Of a stretch of DNA of 64,000 nucleotides, positions 23,296 to 34,854 are shown piece after piece. Position numbers and translations under genes: made by a program. The stretch's first letter is position 1, and every line of letters starts with the position of its first letter. The notes under the pieces are model-generated. The model saw only the letters and a program-made list of their open reading frames with translations. It did no database searches and had not been told where the DNA came from. This DNA comes from Irpex lacteus. Its lineage: Eukaryota > Basidiomycota > Agaricomycetes > Polyporales > Irpicaceae. Where the stretch lies: NCBI GenBank assembly GCA_001986395.2, contig MQVO02000063.1:1-64000 (forward strand). Reading direction: 5' to 3'.

Positions 23296-24871
23296 TAACG
23301 GCCGAAGTACGCATCCACGGCCTGCTGAAGGGTCGTAGGAGGATTGTGGTACTCAGGGAGAGGCTTCCCTCCCCAGGTCTTGCTATCCTTGGTGAAGCAC
23401 CCGGAAAAGAACCTGTTTGAGTGTTAGTAAGGAAGAAACTGATGCTGTGAGTGGTCTTACGCGTTCAGGGTGGCTTTGTACTCCGAGGGTCCACGAGGGG
23501 CCGATGGCGGGCCTTGAGCGTCCTCGTAAATCTTCTCGAGGTTATTGTCCACAAACAGCCAGAACCTCTTGGTGAGATCGTCAGGCTCTTCCATTGTGTC
23601 CAGGTTGAGATCAGAGTCATCTTGCGCACCAGAAGACTCTGCCCCGTCAAAGGCGATAGAGGAGGTGGACACAGACCTAGAAAGAGAGCGAGCGGAAGCA
23701 GGGAGCGACGGGGCCGTGATGCGAGAGGCGGGAGCCGAGGCAGGTACAACGGGAGTCGAGGCACGCATGACCGGAGTCGGGGCACGAGTGCCAGGAGTCG
23801 ATCCTTGAGCAGGTTGATTTTCCTTCAGTTGCTTGTAGGTAACCCAGGTCACACGCTGCTTGCAATTAGTATCAGCCAACCGATGAGGTTAAGCACGTAC
23901 CAGATAAGCCACCCGGAAGTAATGCGCGGACTCGATCTCAACGTGCGGAGCGAGAGCAAAAATCTTCTTTGTCAGCTCGACGATGCCTTGCGTGTGCGTC
24001 CTCACCGAGCCGGTACTTTTGTTCATGAAGCCGGCCAGGGATCCTTCAAGCTAGGGAGGATTAGACATAAATAGTATTTAATAGTAAGTGAGCTCGTACC
24101 CTGAGTTTGATAGCCCCACGGATACGTCTTGTAAGCAAGGCTATGAGCTTCGTCACTTGCTTCCACTTGTCCGCATCCTCAACTACCGAGCTCGGGATCT
24201 TGAAAGCATCGTGGTTGCTGCGCACAAGCTCCTGAAAGCGTCGATGAACATTTAGAACATGAGACGAGGGAAAGAAGGGGCAGCGTACCGTGATGTCCTC
24301 CAACGCAGTCTTCACATAAAACTTGATCTGGGGCGAAAGCAGACAACCCGCGAGGTCCTTCTGGAAGCGACTCTGTATATGTAGTTAGCATCTATTGTAT
24401 ATGAGTGTTTTACATCCAACGTACCCTGAAATCATCGCTCATAATGTAACTTATGTTGTTCTGGGCTTCCTGGAGGCGATTGAGATAGGCCGTGAGCTTG
24501 ACGTACATCTCAACTTCCCTGTACACCGGCGGAAGCTGATAACGCATGAGTAAGACTCCTTGAGGTTGTAGAACAAAGTGAAGACTCACAGTAGGGAAGA
24601 ATTCGACACTGGCGACGGGAACACCTTCCCTTGCAGCGACAGACCGGGTGTAGGCCTTGAGCCTCTTGTGCGAAACCTCCTCAGAAGAGTCATCTCCTAT
24701 CTCGTCGTCATCACGGTCATCAGAGTGACGACGACGTAGAACGGATCCAACTGCAACGGGGCCTTGACTTGCAGTCTGGCTGGCACTGTCAGAGGAGATG
24801 CCATCATTGTCGCGGGTACCCTCGGGGAGGACAGTGTCCAAACGAGCAAAGAAAGAGTCCATCGAGCCCAA
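23295..24871 (-). CDS. Accessory protein of the CACTA-like element, function unknown
   Basis: Multi-exon gene; start MGSMDSFFARLDTV at 24869-24871 (an internal Met at 24862 is an alternative), stop TAG at 23295-23297. The N-terminal part is acidic with a basic patch (VLRRRHSDDRDDDE), followed by helical segments (PPVYREVEMYVKLTAYLNRL; IPSSVVEDADKWKQVTKL; IVELTKKIFALAP). A Ser/Thr/Pro-rich linker with repeated R-A-x-TP motifs follows. The C-terminal segment (LTKRFWLFVDNNLEKIYED) leads to a short last exon ending DAYFGR. I do not recognise the family. Its location and strand beside the transposase suggest an element-encoded helper, comparable in position to the accessory gene at 5078-7012 but not visibly homologous. 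Confidence 0.65.
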
Positions 24872-25056
24872 AAAATCGAGCTCGACAGGCAGAGAGAAGA
24901 AAATGGGAGAGAAACAGATGAGAGTGGTGGTGGTTGAAGTCGAACATCGCGCGCGCCTTTAAATCAAAATAGACGCACGTACCTCAGGTTATGCATGCTG
25001 CAAGTGCGCATGCAGGTGACTGAATTCAAGCTACATACTGAACACACAAGAAATCT

Positions 25057-28000
25057 TTATTGTACGTGATACTGTGGCATTACAGGGGAGCTGCGTACCC
25101 ATTGCGTAAATCGATTAACATGTGGAGAAGGGGTGTGCGGTATTGAAATGTCCTCTGTTCCATTGTCAGGGAACGCGTATAATTGATGTGGGTGTGGAGA
25201 AGCAGACGGAGGATCATGAGACTGCAAGGGTAACTGGTGCGAAGACATCCCCGGGTCATTCGAAGGAAAGAGGGGAGGTAATCCAGACACGGGCGAGGCG
25301 TGCAGAAAAGGTGAGTATGACACATCCAATGAGGTTGGTGGCTGTTGCCAATGCATCCCCGGGACTGCCTCCCCATGGTAGGGTACGGATGTATGTGTAA
25401 CGACATAGGAACCCATAGGCATATGCTGAGCCCTAGATAACACATTGGTCAGCCCGCCGGGAGTTGAAAAGTGATACATCATAGGCAGGACCGGCTGCAA
25501 CGTCTGTGAGCAATAGTACAAATATGAATAGTAACGATAGAGGTACATACAGTCAGCACAGACGGGCTAGGTATTGCAGCAGGTGCCTGGATGTCCTCAG
25601 TTTCTGAACGGCGACTCGAACTGCCTGCAGACAGCGGACCATTCTGAAAACATCATAGTAAACGGCCTGTGCAAATTGCAATCTACGATTAGATAGTACT
25701 TACGTTTGCTGTGGGATGTATGGTAGAGTTCGCTGACTGGTCGTGCATCGCGGACGCCTTGCGTTTGTGCCCTCGTGCTGGACGGCGACTAGTAATTTGA
25801 TCTAGCAGTACGTCTAAGGGCGGGATGGAATTGGAAGACAACGTCAGAACGAAGTAATTGGTATTTGGCTAAGAAAGACACGTCCGCTTACCGTGCTGTC
25901 CCCCTATATCGAGACCCAAACTGTTTGGAAGTCGATCTGTTGAGCGCGTCTCGACTGGTAATCCATTATTGACAGAAAAAGTATGAAGCTCGGGCTGAGG
26001 GGCTTTGGCCCGTGCACGAGATGCGGCTGGTTGAGGCACTCGACGCCCTACACGCTTAGTAGTGGCTGCTGCTGAGGTTGCAGCCGAAGGTATCTGTATC
26101 GCTGCATCTTTTCGTGCCTTCATAACCTCAACCGCATGTGCTTGAATCTGAGATCGAGCAGACTCGGGATGGACCAAAGTAATCTTGCGCAAGTCGTCTG
26201 GAAGCGCGTCGTGAATTTGCTGGTAGTTGTGAATAGAATGTGTGTTCAGTAAGTATAGGGGTGACTCTGTGTGCTGCAGGATAGGAAGAGTGCGGGTTTC
26301 GCTTGTAACGCGCTCTTGTTTGCGTGGTTGAGCTGCAATTGTCGAGCACTTGCTATCTAGGCAGTTATGTTGAATATTCACTGCACATATCAAGCTCTTA
26401 AACAAACATCAGCAGAGGGTATAATTGAGATTAAAATAACATACGTCATACGAAACGACAGTTTCGCTTTGTGTGAGAATCAGCTGAGGAAGCCTAAACT
26501 GTTCGTGTCGGGTACTCTCGAGACGGAACAGCTGCAAACAGACATGCGTGACACTCTTGTTGCCCTTGGACAAGGTCAGCATTTCTGTTACTCTCGCAAA
26601 GCATGGCTGTTCGAAGATATCAGCAACTCACTGGCACTAAGATTTTAACACTACGTACCTTCCCATCAACACCAGTTGCAATAGTGTCATCGCCAATTGA
26701 TACCTTATCTCCATTGTCGAGTACCACAGATTGAACTTTCATGAAGCGCGCCTCCGTCGACGGTTCAATATCTGTTGCAAACTTCGAGCAGCGGGTTAGT
26801 GACCATTCAAGTTCTAAAGGGGGGGCCCTTGCAGTCGGCGCATTCTGCGCTGACTTCATCAGAGTAAGGGAACCTACATAGCGTAAGTTTAGGGTAATTA
26901 ATGCTGTACTCATGAGGATTTGAAAAGAGACGTACCATGATTCGATACCGGTTGGGTGTATCCCAGATACACCTTCTCCTTGGGATGGTCGTCCATATAT
27001 TCCATAACAGCTTGTCCTGCACGACGCCACCTTCGCTTCGTAGGGTCATACCAGTACCCTCCTAGTGCAATATGACGAACAGTGTCTTGCCTGGCGAAGC
27101 TGATGCATGTGTCGCGACTGGGGGCTTGATGGTTGCTGTAGATTGAAGAGAGACGAAAAACGTGATTGAAGCTTTCGTACCGTTCCGTCGAGAACAGGAT
27201 GGCTGGGCCGAAACGTCGAATATAAGCCGGAAGGTGTACAAGAAAATGAAACTTGGGCTTGCTGATCAGGATGCTCGGCGCGCATTGCGCAGTGATGTTC
27301 AGGAAATCTTGAATTGTCCGGGATAGTGTAGCCTGTCCGCGTTCCAACCCACAATCAGATAGGGTCATCCCCGAAATATAGATACTCACCAGATAGTCCT
27401 CCATGTCGTCGATCTTCGTGTGCCAGAGGAGCATCACTAAATCACCGATAACGTTCCAGGCGTTGAGTACGTTCTGAGGGACGAGGCCGTGGATAACAAA
27501 TGGCATCACCTGAGCGATGCTTTTGAAGTGCTTTCCGATAAGGCTGCTTCGATAGTGGCATATGTACTCTGGAACGAAAGATGGCAGGTTCAACCCCTGC
27601 GTAGCCAGTCCCTGCATTCGAGCCTGTAAAGTGTCGAGTGATTTCCCTTTCTCCACTAAAGCGACAGTCTGCGCCCAGAAATACTTAACTACACCCAGGA
27701 GAATGGTGTGCAGGATTTCCGTGGGAGTGTCCTTGTGAATATCAACGCCTGCACGGTTCGCATGATTCAGTAATAATATTGACTACTCTCACGGGTATCA
27801 CAAGCTTACCTGCCAGTCCTAGCAAGGGATTCATCCAGTCGTCAATGGGACGCTGTTGAAGAAGATCATGCAGCTCCTTTTCGAGTTGCTGTCTGATGTC
27901 TTGTTCTGATTGACGGGGCTGACTGAGTTTGTCACGAAGCTTCTTTCCCATCTCAACAATCTTTTGGATAATCTCGTCGAGCCCAGTGTCGCGAATACCC

Positions 28001-30836
28001 GATGCTCAGCGAGCATTATCGATCTCAGTCTGTGCTCCATAATGTGTAGATGCACGGACCTGCTTCCGAATCTCTTCTGCAGTTTCAGTAGGTATACGAC
28101 TGCGACCTTCCTAAACTCGTGCAAATTAAGATTTTCAGTTCAAGTACCCACAAGGAACGCCAACGTACCGTAAATAGTGCTGCGTAACCTTCTAACGAAC
28201 TCTTAAAGTCCTTCGTACCTCCAACATGACAGGTGCAGCAGAAGAAGTTCCCCTGTAAGCCCAATTGGCTTGCAAGCTCCGCCTGCATGGGGTTATCGCC
28301 TGCAAAAAACAAGGCGTACGGTAGAAGCAAAACGTCTTCGCCGTGCATACAGTCCCATGCGTCTACACCTGATTCAGCAGCAGCGCTGAATCAGGTAAAT
28401 AATACGGTGAGAATACAGCAATAGTACAATACAGCATGAGAGAAAACACGTACTCTATTGAGTCTCGGATGGCTTGCATGAGTTCCATGGGTGACGCATG
28501 TGGCGATGAGGTCACAAACCTCACGCAGAACTCTTTTTCAATCATCTCACGAGGAAGATTACCGTTTGACATGTATGAAACGAAGTGCTTGTTCCATTGC
28601 TTGGAGATGTTCCCTGAGACGTCGTCCATGAAGATAATCAATGGGACGGAATAGCACATCCGTCCATTTGCACGCTCTCGTATGGGGTGCGGCATGCGTG
28701 CTGCATACTCAGAGGAGCTGTCTAAAAATACTCGAAGTCAATCTATAAACTCATTAGCTGAACAGTAATATGTACCTGTAAAACCGTGTGATAGAACAGC
28801 GTCGGGCAGCTGATCATACGGAACTTCGAATAACGAAGTTTGGCATATAACCAGCTTCTTGATAACTTCAAACCCTCTCTGCAGATCGAGTGAGCTTCCA
28901 TACAGTTCTGTAGAGAGTATCACTTACTTCCGTTCTCTTCGCCACACGTCCCAATGCCAATAGCTCTTTCTCCGGTTGTGCGCCTGTTGCGCCAGCTCCA
29001 GAAGGCCGCGGAACTCCCATATAAAACCTCTCTGGGATGAAGAACTGTCACGACTTGGACAATTTTTCCTTTTATTTTTGACTATTTTTCCAATTTTTCT
29101 CTCAATTCCTACGTCATTCCTGTACCGGTTCTGAAAGACCAGTCACGTGACCCTGGGACATGGTTAGGTAATACTGTATAGTTCCATCCCACGTCCACAT
29201 GATCCATAGAAGGCGCTAGAACCTTGTAGAACATTGCACCATATCGCGTCATCATTGCATCATTGCTTACTCATAGTGGTGTTAGGAGTACAGACCCGGT
29301 ACCAGGGGTCCCTGTAGATACATATATAAGCCCCACTGGGCTCTGCCTGGAGACCTCAGTTTCGACCTCTTGGTCTCTAGGTATGAGTTCCACTTTGTAT
29401 TGTCGATAGTATAATACTAACTTGGTCTCTAGTCATAAACTCTATCGCTAGTCCCTTGACGTCGGTGCTCACACACACCCCACTTGTCTCTGCGAGGGTC
29501 CGGTTTAGTTGTTAGATACTTTTGTTACGCGACCTCGTTACTCTCGACATCGAGCGAGCTCTAGCCTGGTCATAGTCGTGACAAGAACGATCCATCGACG
29601 CACCTAAGAAGCTCGTTGACAAAGTAGATTTGCCCTCGAACTTTTGCGCAGGGGGTTGCAATACCTTGTGGGCTTTCAAGGAGCATCTTCTGGCCATGAA
29701 AGGCTTGCGACGACCCTTTACCTTCAAGCTCGGGATAATCAGACATCGCGAAACGAGTCAATGGATTCGAATAGTCCTGTGTTCGTAATCAGTGAGATTT
29801 CTTTGGTCAAGCTACCACACACACTCACCTTCGCAATCGCATGAGCAATGTCATTTATGTAGAAGATGTTACCGCTTCGCCCAGTCACCTTCTTTGTCGG
29901 ATTTCCGATGAGTTTGGCGAGATCGCGCTGTGACTTATCAAGTGCATATTTTGATGGAACGTCTTCCGCCTTGAGTGCCTTGGCCCATCGTAGGATGGCT
30001 TCGACCTGTGCTTCGGAGAACTTGAGGCGGGGGGAACTCAAAAGGAGATCAGTAAGGAAAACCTGTGTAGGATCTGTGGTAAATGGCATTGATAACATAA
30101 AACTACAGGTACATACCACCTTCGAGGGCCAAGGATAGAACGGGTTGTCGCGAACGAGAGTATTCTGCTCTAGTGAGTTGTAAAACTCTTAGTCTTCTGG
30201 TCGAGAAAGTACAGTGTGTTGACTACTCACCTTTAGCTCGACCTTGCTGCTCCCCGTTGAAGCTACTACTCGCCGTAAGCTCGATTTCCTCATCCTCAGG
30301 GGGCAGGTCATCCCATTCATCTGGTTCCGGTAGTGGTTCGTTACAGGGCAAAGGTGAAACTTCGACTTCGTGGTCTTGGACTTCCCATAGGTCGCCCAGC
30401 GGTACCAGCCCCTCCGGATCGTCAAAGCCCGCATCTTCGACTTGAGGGGGTGGTGCTGGGAGCTCGATACTTTCGAGATCGAAGGAATCTCCCAACGTGG
30501 CTGGCTCGCAGTCGCTCGGGTGTGGCTCACTTGACTGTTGCTCCTCACACTCGGGCGGGAGCTGTTGCTGCTGCATCCTCTCTTGGAGCTTCATTTTGTT
30601 GACCTGTGCTTTATGCTTGCTGCTGGACGCATGAATATCCGCACGACGACGCTCCATCACTCTTGGTCGGCCGGTTACTCGATCAATGCAGACGCGACAC
30701 TCAACGGTATTGCCACCAGGAACTATTGTCCACACTAGGGTATACTTTGTGAGTTCTATCAACGTGGCAAAATAAATATCAACTAACCTTTCGGATCCAG
30801 GGGGGCATTTTTAGCTTTCCGCGAATCGTTTGCCAT
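25057..30836 (-). pseudogene. CACTA-like transposase, interrupted by a solo LTR and a nonsense codon
   Basis: Start MANDSRKAKNAPLDPK at 30834-30836. A CRVC...H...H zinc-finger-like motif and an acidic linker follow (30230-30740), then VFLTDLLLSSPRLKFSE (near 30000-30060) and FYINDIAHAIAK. The frame reaches CVDGSF at about 29590 and resumes as FIPERF at 29040 once the LTR is removed. Downstream motifs: VPLIIFMDDVSGNISKQWNK (near 28600), LPYALFFAGDNPMQAE (near 28290), PKFHFLVHLPAYIRRFGP (near 27215-27265) and YESFNHVFRLSSIYSN (near 27135-27180). The tail ends YHVQ at 25057, next to an AATAAA signal. TGA at 28006-28008 interrupts an otherwise conserved frame and differs by one transition from CGA. 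The motifs match a very common agaricomycete transposase group by memory. The gene is inactive as written. Confidence 0.85.
29046..29583 (+). mobile_element. Solo LTR (538 bp) with AGAAC target duplication
   Basis: It begins TGTCACGAC and ends GTCGTGACA, the perfect short inverted repeat (TG...CA) of an LTR. AGAAC flanks it on both sides (29041-29045 and 29584-29588). No internal retrotransposon sequence is present, so it is a solo LTR left by LTR-LTR recombination. A TATATAAG word near 29322 suggests plus-strand orientation, opposite to the gene it interrupts. Removing the LTR and one AGAAC restores the transposase frame exactly. Confidence 0.93.
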
Positions 30837-31088
30837 TAGAGTAGCCTGACTCAGGAGTAATCTGACGAATGATAATGATGAGCTGGAAAGAGCGCGACGC
30901 GATTGACTGTCGCGCTCACGTGCTGTATCATGTGATGTGTGAGTTCGGCGCTACATGTTTTCAACACTCTGTTTCCTCGTTGCTTTCTCTCCTTGCCGTC
31001 TGCCCCGCTCCCTCTCCCACCACCACTATCGCTCATGAGGATCGACACTTTCTCCGTCAGTGATCACTGTGCGAGACCCCCTTCTCGC
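30837..31088. promoter_or_regulatory. Divergent promoter region of the CACTA-like element
   Basis: This 252-bp spacer lies between the start codons of the minus-strand transposase and the plus-strand passenger gene, so it must hold both promoters. No clear TATA box was seen; a CACGTG word occurs near 30916. Confidence 0.5.
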
Positions 31089-32110
31089 ATGGACTCGTTG
31101 AACCCGACACAATTCGAGTGGGCGATCGATTTGCCCAAAGATGGGCAACTGACGGTAAGCAATACTTAGAACGAACGTGTTTTATTCAAACTAATACATC
31201 GTAGCCTTGCAGCTTTAGGTTCAAGGATCAAACTTTCTCCTTGAACCTCCGCGGACCCACCACCGTCGTCTTCACCATGCCCACCGCCACCTCTCCACGT
31301 GTTACCGCCGACATCTATTCTCTAGACGAGGAGGCCCTCAAGTCCCTCGAAACTGGTTGCGACGATCCGGCTTGGGCTCACAACGAGCTGGAACGAGTGC
31401 CCCGTGCCGCTACTCCACAAGACGAGGCCCTTGACCAGGCAGTCGAAGACGCCATCGACAGCGCTGTCAAGGCGGAGAACGCAGACGCGGCCGACATGGA
31501 CTGGGCGATGCAGGCTCCGGATTGCCCCTCCAACGCGGGCGAGGACCATCAGTCGGACGTTGGGTATATCGAATACGCAGGCTACGAACCAATCGAGTCT
31601 GACGACTCGGACTCGGACTTGGACTCGAACGCGGAGATAGAGGGCCATCAGCCGGTGAGTTCATGCAATCGTTACCTATCTCTACATAGTACTGTGTACT
31701 CATACAGAATCCAGGAGCCGGGCTCCGATGATCTCCTCTTCGAGTCCGACGACCCTCCCTTCCTGCCCCTTATCTTCAAGAAGTTCAAGTACAAGCTGAA
31801 GGGTCCCTGGCTGAATCTGTCTCTTCGGATCCAGCAGTGGCCCGAGAAGCTGGTCCACGAAGATAAGCACGGCCTGAAACAATGGGGCACAGACTTGTTC
31901 TGGATCGCCTTCGTCGCTGCTCACCCTGAGTTCCCTAATGGCCCTTGGCCTGAGTGGAATGGCTATGCTGTCACTTACGAGAGCCTGTTCCTCACTGAGT
32001 GGATGAAGAGGCCCCAAGACGACCTCGTGGTCTGTGACATCCGGAAGGAGATGTGGGACGAGGTTGAGCAGCGAGTTCTCATCTATTATGGTCGTCTTCG
32101 TCGCGTGTAA
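31089..32110 (+). CDS. Passenger protein of the CACTA-like element, function unknown
   Basis: Exon 1 is 31089-31154 (MDSLNPTQFEWAIDLPKDG). A 50-bp phase-0 intron (31155-31204) leads to an open frame to 32110; a further intron near 31655 is possible but not required. The middle is very acidic with an Asp/Ser run (near 31600-31630). The C-terminal 120 residues are folded-looking and aromatic-rich (FKKFKYKLKGPWLNLSLRIQ; LFWIAFVAAHPEFPNGPWPE; EWMKRPQDDLVVCDIRKEMW). I do not recognise it. Unlike the neighbouring transposase it has no stop or frameshift, and it is transcribed divergently from a shared 252-bp spacer. Confidence 0.6.
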
Positions 32111-32219
32111 GATTTTTTCGCTCTGACTCGGTCATTTTTTGTATGCTTCTGTCTCTGTATGCTCTGCTACTCTGGAATGATATCTGTAGTTGGTTGTTAT
32201 ATGCATGCGAGTGACGGTG

Positions 32220-32601
32220 TGAATTTGCCTGGCGATGTTGTGAAGTTTGGTATCACTGGCCTCTCCCACGTGACATACACGCTGGATATCTCCAGGATAT
32301 CCGCACCACACCTCCCAGATATCTCAGCTGAGTGTATCCGGTGGATATCGTGCCAAAACATCAGCAGACTGTCCGATATTTTTATCTCGCCTTTATGCTG
32401 CAGATAGCCGCGGCATATATCCCCTATCATTTCCTGTTATGTGCACTGGATAGCCTCAAAATAGCACTGCAGCGATATTCTCACGATAAAACAATAATTT
32501 ATTAACCGGTTACTTCATACATGATGACAGCACATCTCCCGATCATCACCGGGTTAAGTCTGGCGGATTTATCCTCTCGGTATCTTTTTCACCTGGGCGT
32601 G
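32220..32601. repeat. Right subterminal region of the CACTA-like element
   Basis: GGATATCTCCAGGATATCC near 32282-32300, plus further GATATC words up to about 32345, mirror the left subterminal motifs. The terminus CTGGGCGTG ends at 32601, followed by TA. Confidence 0.65.
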
Positions 32602-34039
32602 TACGGCGTGGACAACACGGCGCACATCGCCTCTGTATTGATGTCCTCATTCGCCTTCTGATCTGTCATGCGCTTCCGTCCATTTTTCAGCAGCGGGAAG
32701 TCGAAGACCGAGAAGCACGACGTCGACAAGCACAGTTGATGAACTTGCCTGGCGGCGCAGCGCTTCTGCAAGGACGTCAGCGCATTTCCGTTCCCTTCGT
32801 ACCTGTCGCGTATTGGGCTGTCGATGATGAACGGGACAAGGCCGCCGCTATCCTTGTTTGTAATAGGCAGATCAGCGCGCCGACGATTGATGAAAAGTCA
32901 ACGACGTTCCAGTTCACCTGTTACTCCTCCCTTGCCCTCGAGCAAGATCAGAATCCGACAACCTATACAGTGATCATTGGCCACGGCAAAACCTCGTGTA
33001 GCTGCCTTGATTTCCAGCATCGAGGTGGTGCATGCAAACATATCCGTGCTGCAGTTGCTCGGGCAGAGATCTTACGTACCGTTGAGTCTATTGACTTACC
33101 GAATCTCCGATCCTGGATCCCCGATACCAAAGAAGAAGCCTATCGCATTGCTCAAACGCAGGACAACATACCTTCTTATGATCTCGAGTCCCGCCAGCTG
33201 CAGACATCTGTATCAGAGACAACGCCTGCGCCTTCACTTGAATTGGACTTAGGTCCGGTGGAACGTGCTTCGCTTGCCATCAACGACATTGTGCGGGAGA
33301 GTAGGAGCTTCGTGGCGAGAAATATTCCAGAGATCGTCGATGGCAGTACCCTTGAAGTCTCCGATATTCCTGCTGTCGAGGAAGACGGATTTTGCAGCGG
33401 TATTGAGTCCGGATACACGACAGGTGCCGAATCTGTTGCTGAGGACGAGATCAACACTTCACCCACATTGGACAGGGACACACGAGACGATTTTCCAGAG
33501 CTAGCACGAGCAAATCGTCAGGCCGTGAATGAACAGACCATCGCTCGCGTGTTTCATGATCTGGACGTTGCCGTTCCCAAGTTCGACCAGCACATCGACT
33601 GGCTTCGCGATGTCTACGTTGACGAACATGTGGACTCGGAGTTCAATATTCAGCGCGCGCGGCGCATCCAGACATCGCTGCACGGTCTCACTGGGCAAGT
33701 CGACCGGATCGTGAACGAAGTAGAGAGACGTATTACCGTGACTGGCACTAGTGGATCCCAGGCAACTACTTCTGCGCCACCGCGTTCGCGTTCGATAACA
33801 CCACCCCTACCACTGCTGTCGTCCCGCACAGGACGAAAGCGAACCTATAGTATTATTGGGCCGCCTGTTGAGACTCGGGCACAAAAACGCAAAGAATCCT
33901 ACGGTGTACATTAATTAATGAACAATTGTGTATACATACTTATCCTACATTGAAGCCGCGCACAGCATGACTGTAAACACAAGGTTAAAGTACAGTATCT
34001 TACTAGTAGCACTACATATGTATTGATCGCATCACTTTG

Positions 34040-34197
34040 TCATCGACCGCCACGTTCCGTGTCGTGAACCAGCCCAGCTGAACCGCCAGCCAGCCGCTAC
34101 GATCGCTATCTGAGTCTGTCCTGCCGTGATGCCGAGTGATCGCACGTGACACACGTGACCTCCCAAAAAGGAAAAAGCTTGCGCAGGCCCAGCATCC
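34040..34197 (-). repeat. Right terminal inverted repeat of the MULE
   Basis: The reverse complement starts GGATGCTGGGCC and matches 20447-20604. It is followed by the 9-bp duplication TTACCGTCA at 34198-34206. Confidence 0.92.
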
Positions 34198-34206
34198 TTA
34201 CCGTCA

Positions 34207-34854
34207 CGGTGACTTATTATGTTCTCTCAAGTTGACCTTCGCTCCAGCATCGAAACATACGACCCGTACATACGACGGTTTTGGTGCATGCCTATGTAAC
34301 TTGGCATATAGCAGATCGGTAAGCAATCCTGTCCGCGTTGCGAGTCGCGACTTGAAAGACAACCCTTTAAGCTTTGGCAATTAGACCAGTACCTCAGACA
34401 CTGACTGTGCATGCCACACGAGCAAACTCAATATCATTACTATTTACAATAGCATTTGCGGCTATGGTACAGTCGAAATGCTCTGGCTGTGCATCTGCTG
34501 TCCTCTCAGCGTCTGCCATGACACCACCGTGGCAACTCCTCTGGATTATATCACAAAAGGAGACACGTACGTCTTTATCGACACGTTCATTTGCTGCGAA
34601 CTGACATTTGATAGCACATTCCTCATAACAGTGCGCTACTATTGACAGCGATGGTGATACTGATCATAGCCTCTGTGCTGGCGCGCGTGTAAGTCCTTCT
34701 TTTTGCCATCGTACATAGCCTTTGATTCTATTCTCACGTTCATATGTACCGCTTTTCAGGCACGATAGGATAGTCTCTAGGGTACTGCATCTCATTCGTG
34801 CACGGTATAATAACCTCACTTAACTTCGTCCGTTTGTTCACGCTCCCTCTCACC
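34207..34854. other. Upstream region of family A copy 1
   Basis: No gene recognised. A TATAATA word near 34806 lies about 50 bp before the family A start codon and may be its TATA element. Confidence 0.4.

Larger units (their letters stand above)
22579..32601. mobile_element. 10,023-bp CACTA-like transposon inserted in the MULE transposase
   Basis: The ends are CACGCACAG (22579) and, on the minus strand from 32601, CACGCCCAG: a short CAC-type inverted repeat as in CACTA/EnSpm elements. GATATCC and related words are repeated within roughly 250 bp of the left end and 400 bp of the right. The element carries a minus-strand accessory gene (23295-24871), a minus-strand transposase (25057-30836) and a plus-strand passenger (31089-32110). 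The superfamily assignment rests on the end structure and on recalled agaricomycete transposase motifs. Confidence 0.87.
20826..33914 (+). pseudogene. MULE transposase, split by a nested transposon
   Basis: Coding parts are 20826-21226, 21291-22578 and 32604-33914. A 64-bp intron (21227-21290) joins the first two; the third is separated by the inserted element. Removing 22579-32603 rejoins codon ATA (22576-22578) to CGG (32604) in frame and totals exactly 3000 nt (999 residues). The catalytic region shows the MULE DDE set: Asp in LDGTFG (near 21887), Asp in ITDTDLM (near 22115) and Glu in NHLEAFNG (near 22540). The downstream part carries a SWIM zinc finger, CSCLDF...GGACKH (near 32997-33042), as in other MULE transposases. 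The 3' portion is followed by an Arg/Thr-rich tail ending SYGVH. As it stands the protein cannot be made whole; the left part would read 22 codons into the insert before a stop. Confidence 0.9.
20447..34197. mobile_element. MULE (Mutator-like) transposon, 13,751 bp including a nested 10-kb element
   Basis: The element is bounded by near-identical 158-bp inverted repeats (20447-20604 and 34040-34197) and a perfect 9-bp duplication, both hallmarks of Mutator-like elements. Without the nested insert (22579-32601 plus one TA) it would be 3,726 bp, a normal MULE size, and would encode a single 999-residue transposase with one intron. The termini begin GGATGCTGGGCC and contain two E-box words (CACGTG at 20487-20492 and 20496-20501). 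The near-identity of the inverted repeats suggests fairly recent transposition. Confidence 0.93.

Noticed and set aside
23160..23300. Short regularly spaced repeats suggestive of a CRISPR array
   Set aside because: Units are contiguous 25-bp tandem copies without unique spacers, and the host is a fungus: a minisatellite.
32159..32430. Small frames on both strands after the passenger gene
   Set aside because: They lie in the subterminal repeat zone of the CACTA-like element and are made largely of GATATCC words.
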